Numbered from the stretch's first letter, positions 8,340 to 17,565 are shown. The stretch: DNA of 64,000 nucleotides from Pseudovibrio sp947494035 (GCA_947494035.1 CANLTN010000018.1:22488-86487), one strand, 5' to 3'. The notes: generated by a model not told the origin, from the sequence alone. Made by a program: numbers and translations.

Positions 8340-9308
8340 ATGCTCACACTGGCTGCTTTGGAACAAGCTTCACAGGAATTGCGGCACCACGTGCCGCCTA
8401 CGGCGCTGTATAGCTGGCCCTTGCTGAATGAAGCTTTGGGCTGTGAGGTTTTCGTCAAACATGAAAACCATGCACCTACCGGTTCCTTTAAAGCACGCTG
8501 CGCTCTGCTTTATCTCTTACGGCAGTCAGAACGCCATATCAGCTCCACAAGCTTTGTGGCTGCAACCCGTGGCAACTTTGGGCTGGGCATGGCTTGGGCC
8601 GCGCGGGAGCTGCATCAAAGAGCTGCCATCGTCGTTCCTCAAGGCACCTCCAGTGAGACCACAGCAGCGATCCAGAGCTATGGTGCATTCCTCATTGAAC
8701 ATGGCAATGACTTTGAAGAAGCGTACGACTTTGCCTGTCAGATGGCAGAGGATTCCAAGCAGGTGCTTTCTCCGGGCTTCAACTATGACATGGTGCTGGG
8801 CGCGGCGACCTACGCACTGGAGATTTTCAGAGCGATGAAGGATCTGGACGCAATCTATGTGCCCGTTGGTTTGGGCACTGGGATTTGCGGGCTGATTTCT
8901 GTTCGGGATCTTTTTGGCCTGAAGACGAAAATCATTGGCGTGGTCGCAGAAAAAGCAGACGGGTGCGCACGATCCATTGAGGCCGGCGAATATACACTCA
9001 CCTCCTCTGCCGACACCTTTGCAGAAGGGATTAGTGTGAGAGGCCCTGCGCGCGAGGCATTTGCGCATATTCGCTCAGGCGCGGAACGCATCATACGCGT
9101 GAGTGACGAGGAGATTGCTGAAGCGATCCGCCTGCTCTATCGCACAACACACAATGCGTGCGAAGGCGCTGCTGCCGCTGGTCTTGCCGGTCTTGTTCAA
9201 GAACGAGCCAGCTTGCAAGGCAAGAAAGCCGCTTTTGTCCTGTGCGGGCAGAACATGAATCGGGCCTGGATGGCCCGCGTACTCAGTGGTGACACGCCGG
9301 TTCCATAA
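8340..9308 (+). CDS. PLP-dependent threonine/serine dehydratase-like enzyme
   Basis: This fold-type II PLP enzyme has the lysine motif PTGSFKAR with K51 (counted from the chosen start) as the Schiff-base residue, and the glycine-rich phosphate-binding region VPVGLGTGICG. Length (322 residues) and motif order match the catalytic domain of threonine dehydratases without an ACT regulatory domain. The family deaminates threonine or serine to 2-oxo acids, but racemases and hydroxyaspartate dehydratases look alike, so the substrate is open. ATG at 8340 has AGGAG six bases upstream and is preferred over the ATG two codons earlier, which sits on the ribosome binding site. It follows the kinase gene by 39 bases and may be co-transcribed. 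Confidence 0.82.
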   Translation: MLTLAALEQASQELRHHVPPTALYSWPLLNEALGCEVFVKHENHAPTGSFKARCALLYLLRQSERHISSTSFVAATRGNFGLGMAWAARELHQRAAIVVPQGTSSETTAAIQSYGAFLIEHGNDFEEAYDFACQMAEDSKQVLSPGFNYDMVLGAATYALEIFRAMKDLDAIYVPVGLGTGICGLISVRDLFGLKTKIIGVVAEKADGCARSIEAGEYTLTSSADTFAEGISVRGPAREAFAHIRSGAERIIRVSDEEIAEAIRLLYRTTHNACEGAAAAGLAGLVQERASLQGKKAAFVLCGQNMNRAWMARVLSGDTPVP

Positions 9309-9480
9309 GACTTGAATCATCTTTTTTGCCAGCCAGACCCGCTGCAATGATGCCTGCCGCCCGATTGTTTTCAACAACGCTGAGTTTTTTGGTGAACTTT
9401 TTCAGCGTGCGTATGCCAAGCGCAACTGAAAATCATTCGCAATCGCAACCAGATAGCCTCCCAAAAGCTGAATCTCATAG

Positions 9481-9497
9481 TTTAGAATCGTTCTATC
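9481..9497 (+). promoter_or_regulatory. Irr-type iron control element (ICE)
   Basis: TTTAGAA-TCG-TTCTATC closely matches the alphaproteobacterial Irr box (TTTAGAA, three bases, TTCTAAA), with a perfect five-base dyad at its core. It lies 26 bases upstream of a TTGACA -35 box and about 110 bases before an Fe(III)-binding protein gene. Irr regulates iron genes according to haem/iron status. Confidence 0.65.
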
Positions 9498-9522
9498 CCA
9501 TTGTTTTTACGAAGTTTATTAG

Positions 9523-9553
9523 TTGACAGAGAAGTTCAACTTTCCGATATAAC
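9523..9553 (+). promoter_or_regulatory. Probable sigma-70 promoter of fbpA
   Basis: TTGACA at 9523-9528 is followed by GATATA at a 17-base spacing, or by TATAAC at 19. The fbpA start codon is about 55 bases further on. Confidence 0.55.
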
Positions 9554-9606
9554 GGCTAATGACAAGCGTTCGCAGACGCACATAAGATCACGTAGGAGAC
9601 GTTTCG

Positions 9607-10656
9607 ATGAAGTTGTTGCTTAAAGGATTTGGACTGACAGCTGTTGGTTTTGCCCTCGGTACCACTGCTCTGGTCGCTTCAGCTCAGGCAGAAGAAGAAG
9701 TAAATATCTATTCTTACCGGATGCCAGAACTGATCAAACCACTTCTCGACGCATTTACCGAGAAAACCGGTGTTACAGCAAACCTCGTTTACGCTAGCGA
9801 CGGCCTTGGCGAACGCATGCAGGCTGAGGGTGCAAACTCTCCGGCAGATGTTCTGCTCTCCGTGGACATCGGCCGTTTGCAAAGCGCAAAAGATCTTGGC
9901 GTTAGCCAGCCTCTCGAGAATGAGGTGATCAACAACAACATTCCAGAAAACCTGCGTGACCCGGAAGGCCACTGGTTTGGTCTGACCACTCGTGCCCGTG
10001 TGATTTACGCTTCTAAAGACCGCGTGTCACAAGACACCATCACTTATGAAGAGCTTGCTGATCCAAAATGGAAAGGCCGTCTTTGCACCCGTTCTGGCCA
10101 GCACGTTTATTCCATCGGTCTGTTTGCTTCCATGATTGCTCATAAGGGCGAAGCTGAAACAGAGAAGTGGATGGAAGGTGTGCGTGACAACCTTGCCCGC
10201 AGGCCAACCGGCGGTGACCGCGATCAGGTTAAGTCCATTTATTCTGGTGAGTGCGATATTGCCTTGGGTAACACCTACTACATGGGCAAAATGCAAACAA
10301 ACGAGAAGGATCCGGAACAGAAGGAGTGGGCAGATTCAGTCCGCATCATCTTCCCGAATACCGAAGATCGCGGTACTCACGTGAACATCTCCGGCATGAT
10401 CCTGGCGAAACACGCACCAAACAAAGAGAACGCCATCAAGCTGATGGAATTCCTAGCTTCCGACGAAGCCCAGTCCATCTATGCAGCAGAGAACTTCGAG
10501 TATCCGGTAGAGGCTGGCATTGAGCCGTCCGAACTGGTTGCATCCTGGGGTGACTTTAAAGCGGATGACATTTCTCTTGCAGAGATTGCGGCACTGCGTG
10601 CCAAAGCAAGTGAAATGGCCGATGTAGTTAGCTTTGACGACGGTCCAGCCAGCTAA
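9607..10656 (+). CDS. fbpA: Fe(III) ABC transporter periplasmic binding protein
   Basis: The 349-residue protein has a Sec signal peptide cut near the ASAQA motif (about residue 28). The mature part is an FbpA/FutA-type iron-binding protein. Conserved features are VNIYSYR at the mature N-terminus, LTTRARVI and GNTYYMG, whose adjacent tyrosines Y224 and Y225 match the iron-ligand pair of FbpA-type proteins. It captures ferric iron in the periplasm for the permease encoded 33 bases downstream. An Irr-like box and a promoter lie upstream, so iron control is likely. The ribosome binding site is AGGAG. Confidence 0.92.
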   Translation: MKLLLKGFGLTAVGFALGTTALVASAQAEEEVNIYSYRMPELIKPLLDAFTEKTGVTANLVYASDGLGERMQAEGANSPADVLLSVDIGRLQSAKDLGVSQPLENEVINNNIPENLRDPEGHWFGLTTRARVIYASKDRVSQDTITYEELADPKWKGRLCTRSGQHVYSIGLFASMIAHKGEAETEKWMEGVRDNLARRPTGGDRDQVKSIYSGECDIALGNTYYMGKMQTNEKDPEQKEWADSVRIIFPNTEDRGTHVNISGMILAKHAPNKENAIKLMEFLASDEAQSIYAAENFEYPVEAGIEPSELVASWGDFKADDISLAEIAALRAKASEMADVVSFDDGPAS

Positions 10657-10689
10657 GTTCCCACAAACAAATCGAGTTGAAGCCATTCC

Positions 10690-12429
10690 ATGACATCCAG
10701 ACACGGACATAGTGGATCGCCACAATACAGGACAGCCGCCCCCTCTTCACGAGGGGAGCGGCTGCTCGCATTTGGTACCTACTTTCTAGCCGGCCTTGTT
10801 GTAATGCCGGTTATCGCAATCGTTTTCATGGCTATGGGTTCTTCGGGCAATCTGTGGCCGCATCTTGTTTCAACAATCCTGCCACGCGCTATTTCCACCA
10901 CGGTCCAATTGATGGTCGGGGTTGGAGTGATCGTGTTTGTGGTGGGGGTCAGCACCGCCTGGCTTGTGACCATGTGCCGTTTTCCCGGACGGCGTTTGTT
11001 TGATCTGGCGTTGCTTCTGCCATTTGCCGTGCCGACCTATATTATTGCTTTCTCCTATGTTGAGCTGCTGGATTACACCGGGCCGGTACAAAGCGTGATC
11101 CGCAATCTCTTTGGCTTCCAGACCTCTCGCGACTACTGGTTTCCGGAGATCCGCTCTCTTGGCGGCGCCATGTTTGTGATGGGGTTTGTTCTTTACCCCT
11201 ATGTTTACCTGAGCGCCCGCGCCTCTTTCCTGATCCAGTCGGCCTGTGCGCTGGATGTTTCCCGCACGCTTGGAGCGGGCCCGCTTCGCTTGTTCTGGAA
11301 AGTTGCTCTGCCGCTGGCCCGTCCTGCGATCGTGGTTGGTGTCACGCTCGCTCTGATGGAGTGCCTCAATGATATTGGCGCAGTCTCCTTCTTCGGTGTT
11401 CAGACGCTGACATTTTCGGTTTACGACACGTGGCTCAACCGCTCAAACCTGACTGGTGCCGCTCAGATTGCAACGATCATGCTGGTGTTTGTGCTGGCAT
11501 TGATGTTCTTTGAGTATTATGGACGTCGCAAACAGCGCTTCCACCAAACCACGGGCACTTATCGCGCCTTGCCGAGCTACGAACTGAAAGGCTGGCGTGG
11601 CTGGCTTGCTGTTGTAATCTGCGCCTTGCCGATCATTTTAGGTTTTGCCTTCCCTTCCCTGTTGCTACTGAGCCGAGCAAGCCGCCGTATTGAAGATCTG
11701 TTTGAACCCGCTCTTTGGGCCGCTGCTGGCAACACCCTTTGGCTTGCGGCTGTGGCTGCTGCGGTTTCCATCGCCATCAGCCTGATGCTGGCCTATCGTC
11801 GCCGCTTGTTCCCAAGCAACGTCACCACATTTTTGGGCCGCGTTGCCTCGATCGGCTATGCTGTCCCGGGTACAATTCTGGCTGTCGGTATTTTGTTCCC
11901 GGTCGCCGCATTGGACAACATGATCTCGGCAAGTACGCAAGCGCTGTTTGGCTTTGGAACCGGATTGCTGCTGATCGGCTCAGGCACTGCGCTCATTTAC
12001 GCTTATGTGGTGCGTTTTCTGGCGATGTCTTACGGTCAGATTGATGGCGGTTTCGGGAAGATCACACCGCACTATGATATGGCATCCCGCAGTCTTGGTC
12101 ATACCGCATGGGGCACACTTGGCCGCGTGCACATGCCACTGATGAAGCCGGTAATCCTGTCTGCGGCGCTTCTGTCGTTCGTGGAATGCATGAAGGAGCT
12201 TCCGGCGACGTTGCTGCTGCGTCCGTTTAACTTCGAAACGCTGGCAACCACGGTTTACAATTCTGCATCCACCGAGGCGTTCGAGGATGCAGCTTTACCG
12301 GCTCTCTCCATCGTGCTTGTGGGTATTATTCCAGTGATCATGCTAGCAAAAACAAGCGCCGATACCTTCCGCGAGAAGCGCGCAAACAAGCGTTTCTCCA
12401 AAGAGGCTGCAATAGCGCCTGCCGAGTAA
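10690..12429 (+). CDS. fbpB: Fe(III) ABC transporter permease (fused two-module)
   Basis: The 579-residue inner-membrane protein consists of two homologous permease halves, each with about six membrane segments, as in FbpB/SfuB ferric iron permeases. The ATPase-contact (EAA-type) loops are seen near SRTLGAGPLRLFWKVALPLA and in the second half near RSLGHTAWGTLGRVHMPL. It works with the binding protein encoded upstream. The third component, an FbpC ATPase, is not next to it: a terminator and then an opposite-strand LysE gene follow. The ATPase must be encoded elsewhere or shared. Confidence 0.92.
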   Translation: MTSRHGHSGSPQYRTAAPSSRGERLLAFGTYFLAGLVVMPVIAIVFMAMGSSGNLWPHLVSTILPRAISTTVQLMVGVGVIVFVVGVSTAWLVTMCRFPGRRLFDLALLLPFAVPTYIIAFSYVELLDYTGPVQSVIRNLFGFQTSRDYWFPEIRSLGGAMFVMGFVLYPYVYLSARASFLIQSACALDVSRTLGAGPLRLFWKVALPLARPAIVVGVTLALMECLNDIGAVSFFGVQTLTFSVYDTWLNRSNLTGAAQIATIMLVFVLALMFFEYYGRRKQRFHQTTGTYRALPSYELKGWRGWLAVVICALPIILGFAFPSLLLLSRASRRIEDLFEPALWAAAGNTLWLAAVAAAVSIAISLMLAYRRRLFPSNVTTFLGRVASIGYAVPGTILAVGILFPVAALDNMISASTQALFGFGTGLLLIGSGTALIYAYVVRFLAMSYGQIDGGFGKITPHYDMASRSLGHTAWGTLGRVHMPLMKPVILSAALLSFVECMKELPATLLLRPFNFETLATTVYNSASTEAFEDAALPALSIVLVGIIPVIMLAKTSADTFREKRANKRFSKEAAIAPAE

Positions 12430-12450
12430 TTTCTACGGCACCAACGTAAA

Positions 12451-12486
12451 AAAAGATCCGCCGAGAACTTCGGCGGATCTTTTTGT
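12451..12486. terminator. Bidirectional terminator between fbpB and lysE-like gene
   Basis: AAAAGATCCGCCGA and TCGGCGGATCTTTT form a 14-pair stem with a five-base loop, A-rich on one side and T-rich on the other. It lies between convergent genes and suits both. Confidence 0.92.
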
Positions 12487-12504
12487 TTCAGACTGGTGTG
12501 TTCG

Positions 12505-13131
12505 TTATCTCGTTGCGGCTGCCAGCTTCAGCGCCATGCCAACAAAGACAGCAGATGCGATCCGGTTCATGATCTTCTGGGCCCTCACCGACTTACTCAG
12601 ACGCTCGCCAATTGTTCCTGCTGCAAATGCGATGCTGCCGAATACCAAAAGAGCCGAGAGGATAAACACAGCGCCTAAAGTGAAGAACTGCGGCATTAGC
12701 GAACCGTGGGCCGGATTTATAAATTGCGGAAAGAACGACAAGAAGAAGATCGCAACCTTCGGGTTGGTGATATTCATGATCACGCCACGACGGTACAACG
12801 GGATCAACGAGGAATGGTCTACATTGGTTTGCTGTAGTGGCTCAGGCTTCGCTCGGAAGGCGCCCCATGCGAGATAGAGCAGGTAGCCAACGCCCAACAT
12901 CTTCACAGCAGTGAATGCCAGCTCAGATGCCTGGAAAATTGCTGTGACTCCAAGCGCAACTGCTGTTGTGTGGAAGATAAGACCGGTACACAGCCCAAGC
13001 GTCACCGCAATCCCTGCCATACGGCCACACACTGCGGACTGTGTCAGCACAAAGATATTATCAGGGCCCGGCGCAAGCGCCAGCAAAACAGTAACGGTGA
13101 AAAAGCCGGCAAGTACGTCTATTGGGATCAC
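12505..13131 (-). CDS. LysE/RhtB family exporter
   Basis: The 208-residue protein has about six membrane segments. It carries the family motif LALAPGPDNIFVL in the first helix and the LYLAWGAFR segment after the third. LysE/RhtB proteins export amino acids or related small molecules; the substrate cannot be read from the sequence. The start is GTG with AGGAG six bases upstream. It converges on fbpB with a shared terminator and has no evident operon partner. Confidence 0.9.
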   Translation of the reverse strand: MIPIDVLAGFFTVTVLLALAPGPDNIFVLTQSAVCGRMAGIAVTLGLCTGLIFHTTAVALGVTAIFQASELAFTAVKMLGVGYLLYLAWGAFRAKPEPLQQTNVDHSSLIPLYRRGVIMNITNPKVAIFFLSFFPQFINPAHGSLMPQFFTLGAVFILSALLVFGSIAFAAGTIGERLSKSVRAQKIMNRIASAVFVGMALKLAAATR

Positions 13132-13329
13132 GCAGAGCTCCTAGTCTCACTTGATGGTCGCCAGATAATCTGAAGGAGGGGCAAGGAAATTCTCCCAAAA
13201 TTCGGCGGATCATTGCAACATTTCTTAGATAGCCTTGCAAGTTTCTTGCATAGCTGGAGTGATAATCGACGATAGGAACTGTCTGCCGATACACTACAAT
13301 ATGAACAGGCTTGTTGGGTTTTGGAAGAT

Positions 13330-13962
13330 TTAGTACTGTGGACCAGCCTTCCATAAACTTGTTCGTGAACCATAACGATCACAGAATAAACCGAGCCTCC
13401 TTAACGAGATAAAATCTCTCTTCCAGAACGTGAAGATCATTTTGACCAACACGCTCAAGCGACCGTACCTTTTGTAGTTTGGATGCCCTATTCCATCAAT
13501 CAACTTAAGTTCTTTCATCCCATTTTTATGATTGATAACACAGACATTCCACGGCGTTAAATCTCTACAAATCACTCTATCTGATAGCAACCTAAGTCGA
13601 AATGAGTAAAAAGCTTTAGCTAACTCTTGCTTCTCTTCGTTTGTATGAGTTCTTTTCATCTCATGAAAGAGCGTAGGCGCTGGACGTCCACTTATTGGAT
13701 CTCTAACGAGTTCGAATACCGCACCAACCCCTTTATTGGTATTTACGGCACCGTGAAACTTAACAATTGCTTGAAAACTTTCTGTCTGTCGCGTTAGTTT
13801 TAAGGCCTCAAAAAAATCAATTTCAAACTGAGTTGTTTGGCTATCGCGTACATTTGCATTCAGAATATCGACTTTAATGCATAGATTCTTGTCTTCGGGG
13901 TGTACATAAACTTCTCTGGCTTTCCCTATCGCCAAAAGATTATCTTCGCTTAAGTTGATCAT
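13330..13962 (-). CDS. YrbL-like protein (kinase-like fold)
   Basis: This 210-residue protein resembles YrbL, a PhoP-network protein with a degenerate protein-kinase fold. Shared features are the start MINLSEDN, YVHPEDKNLCIKVDI (with the ATP-lysine-like K), VICRDLTPWNVCV (an HRDxxxxN-like loop with C for H) and LKLIDGIG (a DFG-like segment). A GTG three codons earlier is possible, but the ATG matches the YrbL N-terminus. Its function is not established in the family. The gene is clearly more AT-rich than its neighbours and its codon use differs, suggesting transfer. It stands alone between the LysE gene and scoAB. Confidence 0.75.
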   Translation of the reverse strand: MINLSEDNLLAIGKAREVYVHPEDKNLCIKVDILNANVRDSQTTQFEIDFFEALKLTRQTESFQAIVKFHGAVNTNKGVGAVFELVRDPISGRPAPTLFHEMKRTHTNEEKQELAKAFYSFRLRLLSDRVICRDLTPWNVCVINHKNGMKELKLIDGIGHPNYKRYGRLSVLVKMIFTFWKRDFISLRRLGLFCDRYGSRTSLWKAGPQY

Positions 13963-14029
13963 ATCAAACACCGATGCCTAAATTAAATAAATTCACCTTT
14001 GCTCCAAACGATCTCAATCCTAGAGTATC

Positions 14030-14057
14030 AATTAACGAAAACCCAGCAAGTAGCTGG
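14030..14057 (-). terminator. Probable terminator of scoAB
   Basis: On the minus strand CCAGC-TACTT-GCTGG is followed by GTTTTCGTT, about 30 bases after the scoB stop codon. Confidence 0.55.
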
Positions 14058-14088
14058 ATTCCCGTTTTTTTTGCAAGCTAATTGAGAT

Positions 14089-14718
14089 TTATTCTACCAA
14101 GTTTGCTTCGGTTTTTTCTTTGATCTCATCCAGAGTAGCACCATCAGCCATCTCGATAACCTTCAGCCCACCTTCGACGACGTCAAAAACTCCGAGGTTG
14201 GTGATGATGCGGTCTACGCATTTTACGCCGGTGAGTGGCAGGGCGCATTTGTGGAGGAGTTTTTTGTCGCCACGTTTGTTGGTGTGGTCCATGATGACGA
14301 CAACACGCTTTACGCCTGCAACAAGGTCCATAGCACCGCCCATGCCCTTGACCATTTTGCCAGGGATCATCCAGTTGGCGAGATCTCCTTCTTCGGAGAC
14401 TTCCATTGCGCCTAGGATGGACAAATCGATGTGGCCACCGCGGATCATTGCAAAGCTGTCAGCGGAAGAGAAGTAGCTGGTACGGTCCAGCTCGGTGATG
14501 GTCTGCTTGCCAGCGTTGATCAGGTCGGCATCCACTTCGTCTTCCGTTGGGAACGGGCCCATGCCGAGCATGCCGTTTTCAGACTGAAGCGCTACATTCA
14601 TGCCATCTGGAATGTAGTTGGCAACCAGTGTCGGGATGCCGATGCCCAGGTTCACGTAGAAGCCATCTTTCAGTTCTTTTGCCGCACGGGCGGCCATTTC
14701 GTCACGATTCCAAGCCAT
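14089..14718 (-). CDS. scoB: 3-oxoacid CoA-transferase subunit B
   Basis: The 209-residue protein is the beta subunit of a class I CoA-transferase. It has the N-terminal VNLGIGIPTLVANY motif and the catalytic QSENGMLGMGP, where E47 should form the glutamyl-CoA thioester. It transfers CoA between succinyl-CoA (or acetyl-CoA) and a 3-oxoacid such as acetoacetate in the cytoplasm. It lies 15 bases after the alpha-subunit gene in a two-gene operon. With phasins and a thiolase in the window, a role in acetoacetate/PHA-derived carbon use is reasonable. An oxoadipate transferase (PcaIJ) is the main alternative, but no other pca genes are present. Confidence 0.9.
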   Translation of the reverse strand: MAWNRDEMAARAAKELKDGFYVNLGIGIPTLVANYIPDGMNVALQSENGMLGMGPFPTEDEVDADLINAGKQTITELDRTSYFSSADSFAMIRGGHIDLSILGAMEVSEEGDLANWMIPGKMVKGMGGAMDLVAGVKRVVVIMDHTNKRGDKKLLHKCALPLTGVKCVDRIITNLGVFDVVEGGLKVIEMADGATLDEIKEKTEANLVE

Positions 14719-14733
14719 GATAAATGCCCTCCC

Positions 14734-15429
14734 TTAAGCTTCGCGGATGGTGCGCTGTTCGATGCGCTTTTCAAATGTACCGGGAACGATCCGGTCAACA
14801 AAGATACCCGGTGTATGGATCTGATCCGGATCCAGTTCACCGATCTCGACCAGCTCTTCAACCTCAACAACAGTGGTCTTACCAGCGGTTGCCATCATCG
14901 GGTTGAAGTTGCGTGCAGTCTTGCGGAAGATCAGGTTGCCTTCTTTGTCGGCTTTCCACGCTTTCACGAGAGACACATCTGAAATCAGACCCGTTTCCAT
15001 GATGTAAGTTTCGCCGTTGAAGTCTTTGTGTTCTTTGCCTTCAGCAATCAGGGTGCCAACACCGGTTTTTGTATAAAAACCCGGGATACCTGCACCGCCT
15101 GCGCGGATACGCTCAGCAAGGGTGCCCTGCGGGTTGAACTCCAGCTCAAGGTCACCATCCAGATACTGGCGCTCGAAAGTCGCGTTCTCACCAACGTAAG
15201 AAGACACCATCTTCTTGATCTGGCGGGTTTGCAACAAGAGGCCTAGACCGAAGTCATCAACGCCTGCATTGTTGGAGATGGCGGTCAGGTCTTTTGCACC
15301 TGAATCCCGCAGCGCAATAATCAGATTTTCCGGAATGCCACAGAGACCAAACCCACCTGCCATGACGGTCATGCCATCAAAGGTAAGCCCTTCCAGAGCA
15401 GCGGCAGCGCTTGGATAAACTTTATTCAT
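14734..15429 (-). CDS. scoA: 3-oxoacid CoA-transferase subunit A
   Basis: The alpha subunit of the same CoA-transferase, 231 residues. Family motifs are VMAGGFGLCGIPENLI near the N-terminus and FYTKTGVGTLIAEGKEH in the middle. The chosen ATG at 15429 has GGGAG six bases upstream; a frame reaching 17 codons further lacks such support. It forms the heterodimer with the subunit encoded immediately downstream. Confidence 0.9.
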   Translation of the reverse strand: MNKVYPSAAAALEGLTFDGMTVMAGGFGLCGIPENLIIALRDSGAKDLTAISNNAGVDDFGLGLLLQTRQIKKMVSSYVGENATFERQYLDGDLELEFNPQGTLAERIRAGGAGIPGFYTKTGVGTLIAEGKEHKDFNGETYIMETGLISDVSLVKAWKADKEGNLIFRKTARNFNPMMATAGKTTVVEVEELVEIGELDPDQIHTPGIFVDRIVPGTFEKRIEQRTIREA

Positions 15430-15732
15430 TTTATACTCCCAATACATGACTTGGCAGAACTCGCGCTTCTCATTCCCCAAAACGCAAGCAATACTACATT
15501 TTCATGCCGGCATTGGGATACCGGCCCCCCATTTGGACCAGCACCCCGCCTTTCCCAGTTAGGGAAAATATGTATAGCGATCTCATCGTTGATAGACCGG
15601 TTTTATGTCCTCGCCAAGTGCTCTTTATGCGGAGAGCGACTATTTGTTGAGATGGAGATCACAAAGCCCGTAGGAATGAATGTTTGCAGCGCACAATCCC
15701 ACCACCGGGTGTCCCCGCAGGGTGAAATCCTT
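15430..15732. other. Intergenic region between scoA and potI
   Basis: These 303 bases follow the polyamine transport operon and contain the scoAB promoter. No strong hairpin terminator for potI and no recognisable operator were seen. Confidence 0.35.
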
Positions 15733-16554
15733 TTAAAGGTGCGCTGCTGCGAGTCGCTCCTCCTCCATACGCTTAAGCCTTTGCCTTTTGGTAAGCACAG
15801 AAGCTAAAATGACACCAACCGTCATCAGTAGGATCAGTATGGTGCTGATAGCGTTGATCTCAGGCGTTCCTCCCAGCTTGGCTTGCCCATAAATTCTCAT
15901 TGGCAAGGTGGTGGTTTCAGCACCGGCGTTGAAGCTCGCAATCACGAGATCATTCAGCGAAAGGGTAAATGCTAGCATCCAACCTGCCAGAACGCCCGGA
16001 AGGATCTGGGGCAGTGTGATAAGGAAGAACGTGCGGACGGGCGGACACCCCAGATCCATGGCGGCTTCCTCTAGTGAGCGATCAAATTCAGAGAGACGCG
16101 ATTGCACAATAACGGCCACGTAGCACATGGAAAATGTGGTGTGCGCGATCATGATGGTCCAGGAGCCCCGGTTCTGATCCATGGCCACGAACAGGAGTAC
16201 CAAGGATAATCCAAGGATGACCTCAGGCATGACCAGTGGTGCGTATATCATCCCTGAAAAAAGCGTGCGGCCAAGGAAACGCCCTTGGCGAACCAAGACC
16301 AGCGCGGCCAACGTCCCAAGAACCGTCGCCAGCGTCGCGGAGGCGAAGCCGATGCGAAGGGTGACCCATACTGCTTGCATGAGTTGTTCGTTTTGTAGCA
16401 GCCCATCATACCATCTGGTTGAAAAGCCGGACCAAACCGTCCCCAACTGAGAGTCATTGAATGAGAACACAATCAGAATGACGATGGGCAGATAAAGGAA
16501 GCTGAAGCCCACGACCAGTGATGTAATGTTTAACCAGCTCGGCTTTGACGACAT
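15733..16554 (-). CDS. potI: Putrescine/spermidine ABC transporter permease
   Basis: A 273-residue inner-membrane permease with six predicted segments. It carries the EAA-type loop EEAAMDLGCPPVRTFFLITLP and the PotI-typical LVIASFNAGAETTTLPM. It pairs with PotH to form the polyamine channel. Its ATG overlaps the potH stop codon by one base (TAATG), indicating translational coupling. It is the last gene of the potFGHI operon. Confidence 0.93.
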   Translation of the reverse strand: MSSKPSWLNITSLVVGFSFLYLPIVILIVFSFNDSQLGTVWSGFSTRWYDGLLQNEQLMQAVWVTLRIGFASATLATVLGTLAALVLVRQGRFLGRTLFSGMIYAPLVMPEVILGLSLVLLFVAMDQNRGSWTIMIAHTTFSMCYVAVIVQSRLSEFDRSLEEAAMDLGCPPVRTFFLITLPQILPGVLAGWMLAFTLSLNDLVIASFNAGAETTTLPMRIYGQAKLGGTPEINAISTILILLMTVGVILASVLTKRQRLKRMEEERLAAAHL

Positions 16555-17555
16555 TACGTCTCCTCCTCGCTGCGGCGGGTTTCATGGCGTTGGAACAGCA
16601 GGATCGGGATGATCAGCACTGCCAGAAGAACGATGGCAATAACTGAGGCGATAGGCCAATCCCGATGCGAGAAGAACTCGGCCCACAGGATCTGGCCAAT
16701 CATCTGTGTTGATGAGCCTCCCAAAAGATCCGGAATGATAAACTCACCCATGACCGGGATGAAAACCAGCAGACATCCGGCGATCAGGCCCGGCTTTGCA
16801 AGCGGCACTGTCACATACCAGAAGGTCTGCCATGGTGGGCATCCCAGATCTTCGGCGGCTTCGGTGAGTGTTGTATCCAGCCTCTCCAGAGCAGAATAGA
16901 GTGGGAGGACCATGAAGGGCAGGTATGTGTAGATGACACCGATATAGACCGTACTACTGGTATTGAGCAGGAGCAGTGGCTCATTGATCAGCCCAACGGA
17001 CATAAGCGCCTGATTGAGCAGGCCATCTGTTCTCAGGATACCAATCCATGCATAGGCGCGGATCAAATAGCTCGTCCAGAAGGGTAAGATGACCATCATC
17101 ACCAATATGGGTTGCCAGCTTCTTGGAGCCCGTGCCATGGCGTAGGCGATTGGGAAACCCACCAGCACTGTCAGTAGTGTCGATATGAAGGCGATACGCA
17201 AGCTCGAGAGGTAGACTTGCCAATAGAGTGTCTCATCTACCAGCTTTGAGTAATTGCTGAGCGACCAGTGCTGCACCGCCTCCCAGAGGCCAGCGCCTCC
17301 CCTGCCCCACTCGATAACCGGCAGATCAGGGGGAACTGCGACCGTAATTTCGGAGAGAGAGACCGTAGCTACGATGACAAACGGGATGAGGAAAAACAGC
17401 AGGAGCCAGACGTATGGCACGCCGATGAGCGCGAAGCGGCCCCAGATTCCGGTTGGGTTGGTAGGTGTGTTTTCGGGGGCCTTGGGTTCTTGGCGCGGTG
17501 CGGGCACAGGTTCGGTTCTGGTGAGGCCGACGGAAGAGAGATTATGGTCTATCAT
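16554..17555 (-). CDS. potH: Putrescine/spermidine ABC transporter permease
   Basis: A 333-residue permease with an extended cytoplasmic N-terminus rich in Pro and Glu, then six membrane segments. The EAA-type loop is EAAEDLGCPPWQTFWYVTVPL, and VMGEFIIPDLLGG is typical of PotH. The ATG at 17555 has GAGG eight bases upstream and starts ten bases past the potG stop. A GTG three codons earlier is less well placed. It partners PotI. Confidence 0.92.
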   Translation of the reverse strand: MIDHNLSSVGLTRTEPVPAPRQEPKAPENTPTNPTGIWGRFALIGVPYVWLLLFFLIPFVIVATVSLSEITVAVPPDLPVIEWGRGGAGLWEAVQHWSLSNYSKLVDETLYWQVYLSSLRIAFISTLLTVLVGFPIAYAMARAPRSWQPILVMMVILPFWTSYLIRAYAWIGILRTDGLLNQALMSVGLINEPLLLLNTSSTVYIGVIYTYLPFMVLPLYSALERLDTTLTEAAEDLGCPPWQTFWYVTVPLAKPGLIAGCLLVFIPVMGEFIIPDLLGGSSTQMIGQILWAEFFSHRDWPIASVIAIVLLAVLIIPILLFQRHETRRSEEET

Positions 17556-17565
17556 GTGCCACACC

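Noticed and set aside
9377..9408. ACGCTGA/TCAGCGT hairpin after the dehydratase-like gene as terminator
   Set aside because: Weak seven-pair stem with the T-runs inside the loop and none after it.
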